Origin: Sutcliffiella horikoshii
GTDB taxonomy: Bacteria; Bacillota; Bacilli; Bacillales; Bacillaceae_I
DNA length: 64,000 nucleotides
Assembly (NCBI RefSeq): GCF_020524325.1
Contig: NZ_JAIVKY010000006.1
Span: 124,001 to 188,000 of the forward strand
Direction: 5' to 3'
The notes beneath the pieces were generated by a model, which had not been told where the DNA came from, did no database searches, and was given only the letters and a program-made list of their open reading frames with translations. Below, in pieces: positions 52,351 to 61,198 of the stretch (its first letter is position 1; each line of letters starts with the position of its first letter). The translations under genes and the position numbers were made by a program.

Positions 52351-53574
52351 TTAAACTCTTCTCATTTGAAAGACATCTAGTCCATTTTTCCATAGTGTTT
52401 GAATTAGTGCCACTTTAGGAGACAGTTTCGGATTTGTTTGTTTTCCTTTTCCTATTCGCTCTAACTGATTGCTATACCATGTCATTTCTAACATGGCAGT
52501 TTGATCAACTAGTTTTATTCCTGTCTTTCGTGGCGCTAATTCAATCGATTCCCTTTTTCCTTGCAGAAGTTCTTTAGGGAGGTAAGGAAAGACGGCCATC
52601 GGTCGAGCTAATCCCACCATCGATGTTGCCCCATCAAGAATTGCTTCCTTCATTCCGCTTAATGTCCTGAATCCACCGGTGACAACAAGGGGTGCTTTTG
52701 AAACCTTTTTAGCTTCAGTTGCAAATTCAAGAAAGTACGCTTCCCTCCTTTTGGTACTCTCTTTTACATTAATTCCAGTCATTTGCGGACTCTCATAGGA
52801 ACCCCCTGAAATTTCAATTAAATCTATTCCCAGTTGGTCCAATGTTTGGATAACCTGTAAAGCTTCATCCTCTGTAAATCCAGCCTTCATAAAGTCTGCA
52901 GAATTTAGTTTCACTCCAATCGGGAAAGCGTCACCAACTTCTTCTCGAACCTTTTTATAGATTTCGAGCAGAAATCTCATGCGGTTTTCGAGTGACCCTC
53001 CCCACTTGTCTGTCCTTTTATTATGTCGTGGTGATAAAAATTGACTGATGAGATAACCATGGGCACCATGGAGTTGGACACCTGTAAACCCAGCTTTCTT
53101 GGCAATTTTTGCTGTGTTGGCAAATCGGTGTATAATGTCTTTAATCTCTTCTTCTTGGAGCTCCCTAGCTACAGGGAAGTAACGTTGGAGCTTTGGATCA
53201 AACTCCACTTTGGACGGGGCCACCGCTTCTTTTACGATTCCTTTAAATACCTGTTTGCCTGGATGATTGATTTGCATCCAAAGGTGAGTTCCATTCTTCG
53301 TTCCTGCATTCGCCCAACTCTTTAATAAGTCTAAATCTTTTTCATTTTCCACAACAACGTTTCGAGGTTCCCCAAGTGCACGTTTGTCGACCATAACATT
53401 ACCTGTCACAACAATACCTGCTTCACTTTCTGCCCATGTTTCATAAACGCGTACCAGTTTCTTAGTTGGTCTATTGTGTTCGTCTGCCATCCCTTCACTC
53501 ATCGCTGCTTTAAAAAACCTGTTTTTAATTTCCACCCCATTTGGCAGAAATAATTTGTCATGTAACTGTGCCAT
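52351..53574 (-). CDS. Old yellow enzyme-family NAD(P)H:flavin oxidoreductase
   Basis: A 407-residue TIM-barrel flavoenzyme. OYE features are KNRFFKAAMSEGMAD at strand 1, LWMQINHPGKQV, GVQLHGAHGYLISQFLSPRH (His pair binding the substrate), TDKWGGSLENRMRFLLEI and VTGGFRTLSGMKEAI. No C-terminal iron-sulfur or FAD domain is present, so it is a simple ene-reductase. Such enzymes reduce electrophilic alkenes and quinones. AGGTAAAAG precedes the ATG. Single gene. Confidence 0.92.
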   Translation of the reverse strand: MAQLHDKLFLPNGVEIKNRFFKAAMSEGMADEHNRPTKKLVRVYETWAESEAGIVVTGNVMVDKRALGEPRNVVVENEKDLDLLKSWANAGTKNGTHLWMQINHPGKQVFKGIVKEAVAPSKVEFDPKLQRYFPVARELQEEEIKDIIHRFANTAKIAKKAGFTGVQLHGAHGYLISQFLSPRHNKRTDKWGGSLENRMRFLLEIYKKVREEVGDAFPIGVKLNSADFMKAGFTEDEALQVIQTLDQLGIDLIEISGGSYESPQMTGINVKESTKRREAYFLEFATEAKKVSKAPLVVTGGFRTLSGMKEAILDGATSMVGLARPMAVFPYLPKELLQGKRESIELAPRKTGIKLVDQTAMLEMTWYSNQLERIGKGKQTNPKLSPKVALIQTLWKNGLDVFQMRRV

Positions 53575-53615
53575 TCTTTTACCTCCCCAACGCTTGTCCT
53601 TATATGAATATGAAA

Positions 53616-53644
53616 AAATGGTTGGAAAAACACTCCAACCATTT
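53616..53644 (-). terminator. Terminator of the YjcZ-like gene
   Basis: A perfect 11-bp stem AAATGGTTGGA/TCCAACCATTT and a T-run on the minus strand. Confidence 0.85.
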
Positions 53645-53662
53645 GATTTATCTCTTGTTAAA

Positions 53663-53755
53663 TTAGTATCTTAACGCTCCTGCACCTGCGATAATCAAAA
53701 TAATGAAAAGCACTACAATCAGCGCAAATCCTCCACCATAATTTCCACCTGACAT
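53663..53755 (-). CDS. YjcZ family sporulation miniprotein
   Basis: A 30-residue protein: a Gly-rich head (MSGGNYGGG) and one TM segment (FALIVVLFIILIIAGAGA) ending LRY. This is the signature of YjcZ-type small membrane proteins made in the mother cell or associated with the spore coat. GGAGGG lies 5 bases before the ATG. It has its own terminator; too short for standard ORF calling. Confidence 0.88.
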   Translation of the reverse strand: MSGGNYGGGFALIVVLFIILIIAGAGALRY

Positions 53756-53858
53756 ACAATTCCCTCCTTCACGTAGACTACAATACAATTTATGCATGAT
53801 ACCCGTCCTACGTATAGGCTATGGAAAGTTTTTTAGGCAAGGAATGTTCTATAATGGC

Positions 53859-55088
53859 TTATGCCCAATTACCTTGGCGGAACAACGGTACTCTTTCTCC
53901 GTCCTTGGTGATTCCGTCAATATCCATGTCACTTGATCCGATCATGAAATCAACATGGGTAATACTTGAATTGGCTCCCGCTGCTTCTAGTTCTTCTTCT
54001 GACATCTGTTTTCCGCCTTCAAGCGCAAAGGAATACGCGTTACCAATCGCCAGATGATGCGATGCATTTTCATCAAATAACGTATTATAGAAAATTAGAT
54101 TGGTATTTGAAATAGGTGAGTCATGCGGTACAAGTGCAACTTCTCCTAAATAGTGTGATCCCTCATCCGTTTCGATCAATTTTTGTAGCGTTTCATATCC
54201 TTCTTCTGCTTCAAATGAAACAATTTTTCCGTTTTCAAACGTAATGGAAAAATTGTCAATCATATTTCCGCCGTAGTTCAATGGCTTGGAGCTTCTCACC
54301 GTTCCATTAACTCCTGTTTTAAGTGGTGTGGTGAAGACTTCCTCTGTTGGCATGTTGGCAATAAAGGCAACCCCATTCTCGTTAATGCTTTCTGGTCCAA
54401 TCCAAACATGTTTTTCAGCTAACTCAATCGTTAGGTCTGTACCTTCAGCTTTATAATGAAGAGATTTAAACTTCTTCTCGTTAAGGAATTCCACCTTCTC
54501 ACTAAGTTTTTCCTTGTGGTCCATCCATGCTTGGACTGGATCCTCAAGATTTGCTCTAGTTGCATGAAAAATAGCTTCCCATAATTTTTCTTCTTGCTCT
54601 TGTTCAGTTAAATCAGGGAAAACTTTTGCAGACCATCCTTTAGATGGAACAGCAACAATTGACCAACTGATTTTATCTGCCATGACCATTTTGCGATAGC
54701 CTTTTGTTGCTTCACCTGCTGCTTTTTGTAAGTTTGCAATCTTAGAAGCATCTACACCTTTTAACAAATCAGGGTTTACAGATGTGATAGCAAGCATTGC
54801 TGCTCCTTCTTCATAAGCCTTCTCCAGCATTTCTGCTCTCCACGTAGGGAAATATTCAAACGACTCGTTTGGTGCTTTATCGTAACGGATTCTTGTTACT
54901 TGCTCATCCGTCCACTCAATTTGAACGAGTTTTGCTCCTGCTTCATATGCTTTTTTCGTCACAAGCCTAACGAAAGGTGCTGTTGCGATGTCAGCGTTTA
55001 CAATTAGCGTTTGGCCTTTTTGTACATTCACTCCGACTTTAACAGAAAGTTCTGCGTATTTTTCCATGGTTTTTTGAAGATTACTCAT
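53859..55088 (-). CDS. ampS: M29 family aminopeptidase
   Basis: A 409-residue cytosolic metallo-aminopeptidase (AmpS/PepS/aminopeptidase T type). The N-terminal domain begins MSNLQKTMEKYAELSVKVGV; the catalytic domain has the dinuclear-metal ligands in FIANMPTEEVFTTPLKTGVN, DEGSHYLGEVALVPHDSPIS, ASHHLAIGNAYSFALEGG and SITHVDFMIGSSDMDIDGIT. It removes N-terminal amino acids broadly. Single gene, GGGGG-type ribosome site. Confidence 0.93.
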   Translation of the reverse strand: MSNLQKTMEKYAELSVKVGVNVQKGQTLIVNADIATAPFVRLVTKKAYEAGAKLVQIEWTDEQVTRIRYDKAPNESFEYFPTWRAEMLEKAYEEGAAMLAITSVNPDLLKGVDASKIANLQKAAGEATKGYRKMVMADKISWSIVAVPSKGWSAKVFPDLTEQEQEEKLWEAIFHATRANLEDPVQAWMDHKEKLSEKVEFLNEKKFKSLHYKAEGTDLTIELAEKHVWIGPESINENGVAFIANMPTEEVFTTPLKTGVNGTVRSSKPLNYGGNMIDNFSITFENGKIVSFEAEEGYETLQKLIETDEGSHYLGEVALVPHDSPISNTNLIFYNTLFDENASHHLAIGNAYSFALEGGKQMSEEELEAAGANSSITHVDFMIGSSDMDIDGITKDGERVPLFRQGNWA

Positions 55089-55169
55089 TATGTATACCCC
55101 CTAAGATTTTTCCTATGTTCCCAAAAAATATCATGTTCACTAGGATTTGTCTAGTTTTCTAAGGTAAAA

Positions 55170-55196
55170 AGGCAGGAACCATAGTGGTTCCTGCCT
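55170..55196 (-). terminator. Terminator upstream of ampS
   Basis: A perfect 11-bp stem (AGGCAGGAACC/GGTTCCTGCCT) with TTTTTACC on the minus strand; it ends transcription from the glucoamylase-like gene after it has crossed the repeat. Confidence 0.85.
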
Positions 55197-55212
55197 AAAG
55201 GTTGCATATACT

Positions 55213-55561
55213 GTTGATCTCCGTTCCAGGTGCTGCGCTTGCCTTCGGGCGGTCCGGGAGCATCCTCACTTCGTTGGAAGCCGCTGAAAAACTGAAATCT
55301 CATGTACTTAAATGAATTCTAGCTGGTGATTGGAGAAAAAGCCGAAGACTCCTGAGGGAGATAGCGCTAGGTGGAGACCCCACAGGCGTAGCCGAGGAGG
55401 CTCCAGCAGCGCCCCTAGGAAAGGGAAGCCTTTTTCGGAAATCAACAGCGGTGTCTATACAACATCTTAATTAATAGACTTTTTCAGTGGCGTCCTTCGT
55501 TGCGGGGTCTCCCTTGTCCCTTCCTCCCGCGGGCGTCTGCGCACCTTTCACTACAATCAAC
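55213..55561. repeat. Bacillus-type palindromic repeat, copy 2, interrupted by a MITE
   Basis: The outer part (55213-55276 and 55495-55561) starts GTTGATCTCCGTTCCAGG and ends ATCAAC and is the same element as 34381-34565. It is split by a 218-bp insertion flanked by CTTCGTTG duplications. No gene is found between 55197 and 55583. Confidence 0.82.
55277..55494. mobile_element. 218-bp MITE with 8-bp target duplication
   Basis: Terminal inverted repeats GAAGCCGCTGAAAAA (55277-55291) and TTTTTCAGTGGCGTC (55480-55494) match at 13 of 15 positions. CTTCGTTG flanks both sides (55269-55276 and 55495-55502). The interior (about 55330-55450) is a reverse-oriented copy of the palindromic repeat (GACTCCTGAGGGAG, GGCGTAGCCGAGGAGGCTCC). 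There is no transposase ORF; mobilisation must be in trans. Confidence 0.8.
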
Positions 55562-55583
55562 ATGGTAATTAGTTACCATACTA

Positions 55584-56861
55584 TTACTTATTTAAAACCT
55601 CATTTACTCTTGGTAGGTTTGTGCTGAATATTGTCATGCCGTGTTTGTATGCAGCTAGACCATAGAGCATGCTGCTCCAGTCGATTAGGGTTACTTTTGT
55701 TGGGTACCAACGGTTTGGTTGCTCAAGGTGCCACCAGGATATGCGGTGTAATCCGTATTTGTAAGCCGCTTTGAATTTTTCTTCGTCCTCTTTATCCTCC
55801 GGGTTAGAGTACACATCATATGGAATGTGCAGGGAATATTGTGCATACAGGTCATAAATACCAGCAGGATATACCGGAAGATAACCTCCTATAATATAGG
55901 ACGAAGCAATATTATGTGGAGCATCGTTAATTCTGTCAGCATGATAGCCATCGAATAGCCCATCATTCGGACCTGCACCATATCCCCAAATATAAGATGG
56001 TACCTCCTCGAGCTCTTTCCATTTCATTCTGTCAGCAAGACAAGCATTTTTATAGTACTCCAGATACGTTGTACTTTCTGCATATTCCGGAACTAAATAA
56101 TATGGAAACTGATGAACGAAGGATGATAAAAACGCTCCAGGATGATCGTTTAGAACCGCTAGCCCACGGAAGTCTTCTTGTGGGAGTTCCTTAATTTTAT
56201 CTTCTGCAAAATTGTTCAACCAAAGGGCCTGGATGTTTTCATCATGAGGGTTCCCTAATAGAGCAAGGTAAGATACCATTACATATTCATTATAGGCCGG
56301 TAGCGGGGCAATCCCATCTCCGTCTTTAGATATCATGTTAATGACACCTTTATCTTTATCTGCAACTACGATACTCCAATCGATAGAGTAAAGAAGTTTT
56401 TTTGCCATTTCGAGGATCATTGGCTCTTTTTCAGCAAAATGATTTCCTGCAAATAGTGCACCCGTTAAGAGAAGGGTTGTATCTATTGTAGAAAACTCTG
56501 AATCCAGGTTTTCTCCTGTTTCCATATCTACAAAGTGTGCAAAGAAACCAGATTTATCATCCCTGGCAACCCGGCATCCCTCTATTTCCCCGGATACCCC
56601 TTTCAAGGTAATTAATGCTTTAGTAGCGGCATTATCATCCCATCCTTCTAAATCAGCAATTGCAAGGCTGATTAGACCGACACCAGTGGCTGCTATGGAG
56701 GAGCGGAAATCTGGATTTTCTCCAAGTGTCATATATCCATCTGCATATAAACCTGTTTGTTGATTCCTTGAAGCTTCATATAATGCGTAGGAATCATGAA
56801 ATTGGCGATCAAAAAACTGTTGTACTTTAGTTGGTAGATTTTTATACTCATTGGTTGGCAT
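55584..56861 (-). CDS. Glucoamylase-like / alpha-alpha-barrel glycosidase-type protein
   Basis: A 425-residue cytosolic protein (no signal peptide). Segments such as SSIAATGVGLISLAIADLEG, DSEFSTIDTTLLLTGALFAG and GYGAGPNDGLFDGYHADRIN, then a conserved-looking IIGGYLPVYPAGIYDLYAQY, recall the PF10091 'glucoamylase' family. The divergent AraC-type regulator suggests control by a sugar or oligosaccharide. A different subfamily from the membrane-anchored protein at 6293. Substrate unknown. Ribosome site AAAGGGG. Confidence 0.72.
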   Translation of the reverse strand: MPTNEYKNLPTKVQQFFDRQFHDSYALYEASRNQQTGLYADGYMTLGENPDFRSSIAATGVGLISLAIADLEGWDDNAATKALITLKGVSGEIEGCRVARDDKSGFFAHFVDMETGENLDSEFSTIDTTLLLTGALFAGNHFAEKEPMILEMAKKLLYSIDWSIVVADKDKGVINMISKDGDGIAPLPAYNEYVMVSYLALLGNPHDENIQALWLNNFAEDKIKELPQEDFRGLAVLNDHPGAFLSSFVHQFPYYLVPEYAESTTYLEYYKNACLADRMKWKELEEVPSYIWGYGAGPNDGLFDGYHADRINDAPHNIASSYIIGGYLPVYPAGIYDLYAQYSLHIPYDVYSNPEDKEDEEKFKAAYKYGLHRISWWHLEQPNRWYPTKVTLIDWSSMLYGLAAYKHGMTIFSTNLPRVNEVLNK

Positions 56862-57048
56862 CTCTTTTGCCCCTTTCGTCCAGTTAATGGAAGAAACTTG
56901 TATATTTCATGCTTTTGTATTTTTTATTTAATCAAATTCATTGCTGAAAATGATATAATTATCATACAAAATATATTGTTCTGTGAAAATAGACAAAACT
57001 ATACTAGTTGGATAATTCATCGATTTTTATTAGAATGGAGAGAATATC

Positions 57049-57804
57049 ATGCCCATTATTCACGGGGTTTTTTACGATATTTCCCCACATTGGGACGTAG
57101 AGAAAGCAAAAGGTCAAGACACACTTGTTTATGTTACAGAAGGAAAAGTTCATTATCAGGTGGAAGATCATGTTATGCAATTGACGAAAGGAGATCTTTT
57201 ATTCATTCCTTCAAAGTATATTAGGTCGTGGAAGAACGATAACAATGAGGGGCATCGAAAATATACCGTCGTGTTTGAGAAAGACGAGAACATTTATCAA
57301 AATTTTGTAGAAAATGAGATTGTTTCATTTAAACCACGTAAGTCTGCTTATTATGAACAACGATTGACTTTTTTAAATGAGCAGTGGCTCAGTAAAAGGG
57401 TTTTTCACGAAGAATTGTCTCAAAATATCTTATTAGAGCTTCTGATCATGATAGCTCAGGAGAAAGCAGAATGGCATACTTCTCCTGTAAAAGAAACTTC
57501 TGTCCGTGACATGCAGGAATTTATTCTTCAGCATTATCGCCGAAACATTACGATAGAGGAATTGGCAGCTTTAACTGGGGTGACACCGAATTATGTTACT
57601 GTGTTGTTTAAAGAGGTATTAGGAATCACTCCTATCCAGTATCTGCACCAGACTCGCATCAATAATGCTTGGAATTTAATTAGTACAACGAAGATGTCGA
57701 TTAAGGAAATTTCGGAGCACTTAGGGTATTGTGATCAGTCATATTTTAACAGGATGTTTAAAAAGTGGATGGGGATTCCGCCTTCGCAAGTCAAGAAGAC
57801 CTAA
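57049..57804 (+). CDS. AraC family transcriptional regulator
   Basis: A 251-residue protein with an N-terminal cupin sensor (about 1-95: DTLVYVTEGKVHYQVEDHVM, LTKGDLLFIPSKYIRSW) and a C-terminal double HTH (about 150-250: ITIEELAALTGVTPNYVTVL, FKEVLGITPIQYLHQTRINN, ISEHLGYCDQSYFNRMFKKW). It is divergent from the glucoamylase-like gene, sharing a 187-bp control region, and is probably its sugar-responsive activator. GGAGAGAAT precedes the ATG. Confidence 0.92.
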   Translation: MPIIHGVFYDISPHWDVEKAKGQDTLVYVTEGKVHYQVEDHVMQLTKGDLLFIPSKYIRSWKNDNNEGHRKYTVVFEKDENIYQNFVENEIVSFKPRKSAYYEQRLTFLNEQWLSKRVFHEELSQNILLELLIMIAQEKAEWHTSPVKETSVRDMQEFILQHYRRNITIEELAALTGVTPNYVTVLFKEVLGITPIQYLHQTRINNAWNLISTTKMSIKEISEHLGYCDQSYFNRMFKKWMGIPPSQVKKT

Positions 57805-57805
57805 T

Positions 57806-57838
57806 AAAAAAGCATAGAGGTTGATCTCTATGCTTTTT
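57806..57838. terminator. Bidirectional terminator
   Basis: A perfect stem AAAAAGCATAGAG/CTCTATGCTTTTT between the AraC gene and dat; it overlaps the last codons of dat. Confidence 0.88.
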
Positions 57839-58688
57839 CGGTAGTCTTTTTTGTTTCGGATTTTACTGCTTCACGGAAGGCTGTTTGGAATTTGCATGTA
57901 TACGGTCCTGGCTTTCCTTGTGAAAATGTGACACCATCGATTTTTATGATAGGCATGACTTCGCTGGTTGTCGATGTAAGGAATACTTCATCTGCCTCCA
58001 GCAGTTCTTCTTTTTGGAATGGTTCGAGTTTATAGTCCCAACCGTTCGTATCCATAATTTCTAACAGTTTCGTTCTTGTAATTCCGTTCAGTATCAAATT
58101 ATTGGCTGGATGGGTCTGGAGAACTCCGTCTTTGACGATGAAAATATTAGAAGATGAACCTTCTGTAACAACCCCTTCTCTAATAAGAATGGTCTCAAAA
58201 GCCCCCGCCTCACTTGCTTTTTGCTTGACCATAATATTGTAAAGAAGGTTAAGACTTTTGATATCGCATCGAAGCCAGCGCATGTCTTCTGCAGTTATTG
58301 CTTCCACTCCTTTTGTCTGCGCATCCTCTACACTTTTATAGGGGAGTGGATATGCAACAAGTTGGGGAGTTAATGTTTGATCATAATGGTGTGACCTGTT
58401 AGTGACTCCTCTTGAAATTTGGAGGTAAAGTCCTCCCTTTGTCATGTTATTAGCTTTAATAAGTTCTAGCAGTCTGTTACAAAGCTGTTCTGGTTGTTCG
58501 TTTAGTAGAATGCCAATTTCCTTTGCACTTCGATACAACCGTGCAATATGCTCTTTTAAGGTAAAAGGAACGCCATCGTATATGTTGACAACCTCATAAA
58601 CCCCATCGCCAAATTGATACCCTCTGTCTTCAATATCCACTTTTGCTTCGTTTCTTTCCATCATCTCATCATTCAGCAATACTTTCAT
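57828..58688 (-). CDS. dat: D-amino acid (D-alanine) aminotransferase
   Basis: A 286-residue fold-type IV PLP enzyme that interconverts D-alanine and D-glutamate with their keto acids. The PLP Lys is at about 144 in CDIKSLNLLYNIMVKQKASE; EGSSSNIFIVKDG and STTSEVMPII contact the phosphate. YQFGDGVYEVVNIYDG at the N-terminus distinguishes D-aminotransferase from IlvE. It feeds D-Glu/D-Ala for cell wall or recycles them in sporulation. exoA starts 21 bp upstream of it. Confidence 0.93.
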   Translation of the reverse strand: MKVLLNDEMMERNEAKVDIEDRGYQFGDGVYEVVNIYDGVPFTLKEHIARLYRSAKEIGILLNEQPEQLCNRLLELIKANNMTKGGLYLQISRGVTNRSHHYDQTLTPQLVAYPLPYKSVEDAQTKGVEAITAEDMRWLRCDIKSLNLLYNIMVKQKASEAGAFETILIREGVVTEGSSSNIFIVKDGVLQTHPANNLILNGITRTKLLEIMDTNGWDYKLEPFQKEELLEADEVFLTSTTSEVMPIIKIDGVTFSQGKPGPYTCKFQTAFREAVKSETKKTTEKA

Positions 58689-58709
58689 TTCCCAACACCT
58701 CCAAATGTG

Positions 58710-59474
58710 TTATTTATTTAATAAAAGTACAACAGGGCAATGGTCGCTTCCCATAATATCAGCGTGTATTTCAGCGGCCTTCAATGAACCCTTTAAATTA
58801 TCGGAAACGATGAAATAATCAATTCGCCAACCGATATTCCTCTCACGGACCTTATTCATATACGACCACCATGTGTATTGGTCTGTCAATTCAGGATAAA
58901 AGTGGCGGAATGTATCTGTAAAACCTTCACCTAGTAATCTGGTCATCTTCCCTCTTTCTTCTTCTGTAAAACCAGAATTATTGCGGTTAGATTTAGGGTT
59001 TTTTAAGTCGATTTCCTCGTGTGCTACGTTCAGGTCCCCGCAAACAATAACGGACTTCTTCTGATCTAGCATTTTTATGTAAGCTAAAAAGCGGTCCTCC
59101 CAATCCAGTCTGAACGGCAGCCTGGCCAAGTCTCGCTGAGAGTTAGGAGTGTACACATTCACTAGGAAAAAATCCTCGTACTCTAGTGTAAGTATCCTTC
59201 CTTCCGGTTCACATTCTTCTATCTTTTCCTCATCCAACCCATAACGCACTTGAATTGGTTTAACTTTGGTTAAAACAGCAGTGCCTGAGTATCCTTTTTT
59301 AATTGCATAGTTCCAATATTGATAATACTCTGGTGTATCTAATTCAATTTGTCCTTCTTGAAGCTTCGTTTCTTGGATGCAAAAAATGTCCGCATCCATC
59401 TCGTTAAAATAATCCATGAATCCTTTTTTCACACAAGCTCTTATTCCATTCACATTCCACGATACAAGTTTCAT
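58710..59474 (-). CDS. exoA: Exodeoxyribonuclease III / AP endonuclease
   Basis: A 254-residue member of the endonuclease/exonuclease/phosphatase fold. Diagnostic residues: VSWNVNGIRACVKKGF, IFCIQETKLQ (metal Glu), VYTPNSQ, CGDLNVAHEEIDL, and DHCPV at the end (catalytic His). It incises at abasic sites in base-excision repair. The length equals B. subtilis ExoA. Lies just upstream of dat, probably in one transcript. Confidence 0.95.
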   Translation of the reverse strand: MKLVSWNVNGIRACVKKGFMDYFNEMDADIFCIQETKLQEGQIELDTPEYYQYWNYAIKKGYSGTAVLTKVKPIQVRYGLDEEKIEECEPEGRILTLEYEDFFLVNVYTPNSQRDLARLPFRLDWEDRFLAYIKMLDQKKSVIVCGDLNVAHEEIDLKNPKSNRNNSGFTEEERGKMTRLLGEGFTDTFRHFYPELTDQYTWWSYMNKVRERNIGWRIDYFIVSDNLKGSLKAAEIHADIMGSDHCPVVLLLNK

Positions 59475-59525
59475 AGGTGCATTTAATTCCCTTCTAAACT
59501 ATTACTATATTTAGCCCAGTATATC

Positions 59526-59559
59526 AAAAAGAACCGCTTTTCAAAAAGAAAAGCGATTC
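59526..59559 (-). terminator. Terminator of the DUF899-VOC gene
   Basis: A 12-bp stem GAAcCGCTTTTC/GAAAAGCGaTTC with one mismatch (wobble), T-run on the minus strand. Confidence 0.8.
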
Positions 59560-59571
59560 CAACCTTTGTCA

Positions 59572-60486
59572 TTATACTTGAAATAGATGAAATTTTAATC
59601 CATAAGGGTCACTTACCATCAGACTCTTCTCACTAAACTCCTTCGTAATGATGCAATTATTTGCGATTAAAACTTTCTTTGCATCTTCAATGTTATCAAC
59701 AGCGAATTCGAAAAATACGGAGGGATCTTTAGAATTATTATGATTTTCTATATAAAAATTCATGCCATTTGTAGTAAATAAAGTTTCAGAATCTGTACTT
59801 TTTTCTGGTTTCATCCCAAGGGTTTGATGATAGAATTCAATAGCCTTCTCGTAATCTTTCACTTGAATAGCTATGTTATTGGTTAACTGATAAGGAGAAC
59901 GATCATTGATCTTTTTACTTGGTTTATAATCTTCGTACCCTGATGGAAGCAAATCAAATAACGGCCACACTGAACAGTAGTCATCTCCGGGTCCGAAAAA
60001 GGAACTTGCATGGCGGTATATAACCCCCTGATCATCTTTTGAAAAAACAGTCACCCCAGGGTAAAATCCTTCATCTAAAACAAACCCCATATCTTGTTTG
60101 AATGAAGTTCCTTTAGTGGAGACAACCGGGAAAGTCCAGCTTCTTTCTGCTGCAAAGTTCTCTTGCACATCAGGCTCATCAGGAGTCGACACGACAAACG
60201 CTGCCTTCCTGCGAATGTGATGATATACACTGTTAAATCCATCTGCCCACATCGTGCAATAGGAACAGCTTTTTCCCATGTTGTGGACCACGAATAATTC
60301 ATTTTTATCTCCAAACAACTCTGCCAGACTTACCCTTCCATTTTGAAAAGATGAAAATACATAATTATCGACTTTTTCTTTTTCTACGTTGCGTTTCATT
60401 TCTGCCAGCTGCTTTTTCTTTTCAAGGATTTCTTTCTCCAGATATTGGATTTCTGTTAACATCTCTGTTTGATTCAAAACGATCAC
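59572..60486 (-). CDS. DUF899 (thioredoxin-like) - VOC fusion protein
   Basis: A 304-residue two-domain protein. A coiled-coil start (LEKEILEKKKQLAEMKRNVE) leads into a DUF899 thioredoxin-like domain (about 45-195) with GKSCSYCTMWADGFNS and FPVVSTKGTSFKQDM. A VOC/glyoxalase domain (about 200-304: QLTNNIAIQVKDYEKAIEFY, FFEFAVDNIEDAKKVL, DPYGLKFHLFQV) follows. DUF899 proteins resemble peroxiredoxin-like oxidoreductases. This fusion suggests detoxification of an electrophile or peroxide. Single gene with AGGAGTGATC ahead of the ATG. Confidence 0.85.
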   Translation of the reverse strand: MIVLNQTEMLTEIQYLEKEILEKKKQLAEMKRNVEKEKVDNYVFSSFQNGRVSLAELFGDKNELFVVHNMGKSCSYCTMWADGFNSVYHHIRRKAAFVVSTPDEPDVQENFAAERSWTFPVVSTKGTSFKQDMGFVLDEGFYPGVTVFSKDDQGVIYRHASSFFGPGDDYCSVWPLFDLLPSGYEDYKPSKKINDRSPYQLTNNIAIQVKDYEKAIEFYHQTLGMKPEKSTDSETLFTTNGMNFYIENHNNSKDPSVFFEFAVDNIEDAKKVLIANNCIITKEFSEKSLMVSDPYGLKFHLFQV

Positions 60487-60587
60487 TCCTTTATATATAG
60501 AAGAAATTTGTCATAAACATACACTGTTCTTTACCTTGTGAATCATTTAAGATGTTAATAACATAATGTTTAATAGGGAGGGATGGA

Positions 60588-60875
60588 ATGTATTTACTAA
60601 GAATAGTTACGCTGTTTGGTATTTTATTAACGACTGTCCTTATTAATTTGAATCATTCCACTCCCAATAGTATTCTAGCTATCTATGAGAAATCCTTTTA
60701 TTTCGAGTTGGATAATGCCCCTTTGGTTGAGAATCCTGATGACGAAGGCGTTACTGGAATAGTATCTAACAGTCATTATTATAGAAACATCCACATCTCC
60801 AATATTCTTGAACAACCAGGTACAAAATTAAACTTTCACCTTGTGACGGTTTTTTATCAGGGGAGTTATATCTAA
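60588..60875 (+). CDS. Small membrane-anchored or secreted protein, unknown
   Basis: A 95-residue protein with an N-terminal hydrophobic segment (LLRIVTLFGILLTTVLINL) and a polar extracellular part (SFYFELDNAPLVENPDDEGV, HYYRNIHISNILEQPGT). GGGAGG lies before the ATG. It is followed by another small TM ORF 56 bp later. No family recognised. Confidence 0.65.
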   Translation: MYLLRIVTLFGILLTTVLINLNHSTPNSILAIYEKSFYFELDNAPLVENPDDEGVTGIVSNSHYYRNIHISNILEQPGTKLNFHLVTVFYQGSYI

Positions 60876-60931
60876 TTCATGATGAATTGCCTCATTCTTA
60901 TTCAAAAAAATATTGAAGGAGGAATGTCATC

Positions 60932-61048
60932 GTGTTATGGGTTCGAATCATAGCGATCAGCTTCTTTTCGTTCACTTCGATTAGTCTCTTACTATTTCAA
61001 GGAATCGAGTTTGTGAAAGCATTTAGTGATTTTTATCACCATAGATAA
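60932..61048 (+). CDS. 38-residue single-TM miniprotein
   Basis: A GTG-initiated ORF encoding VLWVRIIAISFFSFTSISLL then LFQGIEFVKAF and ending DFYHHR. GAAGGAGGAATG lies 8 bases ahead, an excellent site. One TM helix. It follows the 95-residue membrane protein and ends at a strong terminator, so both may form a two-gene unit. Function unknown. Confidence 0.62.
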   Translation: MLWVRIIAISFFSFTSISLLLFQGIEFVKAFSDFYHHR

Positions 61049-61053
61049 ATGGT

Positions 61054-61094
61054 TTAGAAAAGGCCGGGTTCCTCAGGGACTCGGCCTTTTCTAA
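61054..61094 (+). terminator. Rho-independent terminator
   Basis: A 13-bp stem TTAGAAAAGGCCG/CGGCCTTTTCTAA closes the small-membrane-protein unit. Confidence 0.85.
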
Positions 61095-61198
61095 GAAAAT
61101 AAAATTAAATTTTCAAAAAACACAAAATATTTCAAGTTGGCCTTCATATAATAATACAACTACTACTTACCCAATTATCATGTAAAGGAGAGATGTTT

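Noticed and set aside
55200-55570. A degraded insertion sequence with transposase remnants
   Set aside because: No transposase-like translation in any frame; the region is explained by repeat plus MITE.
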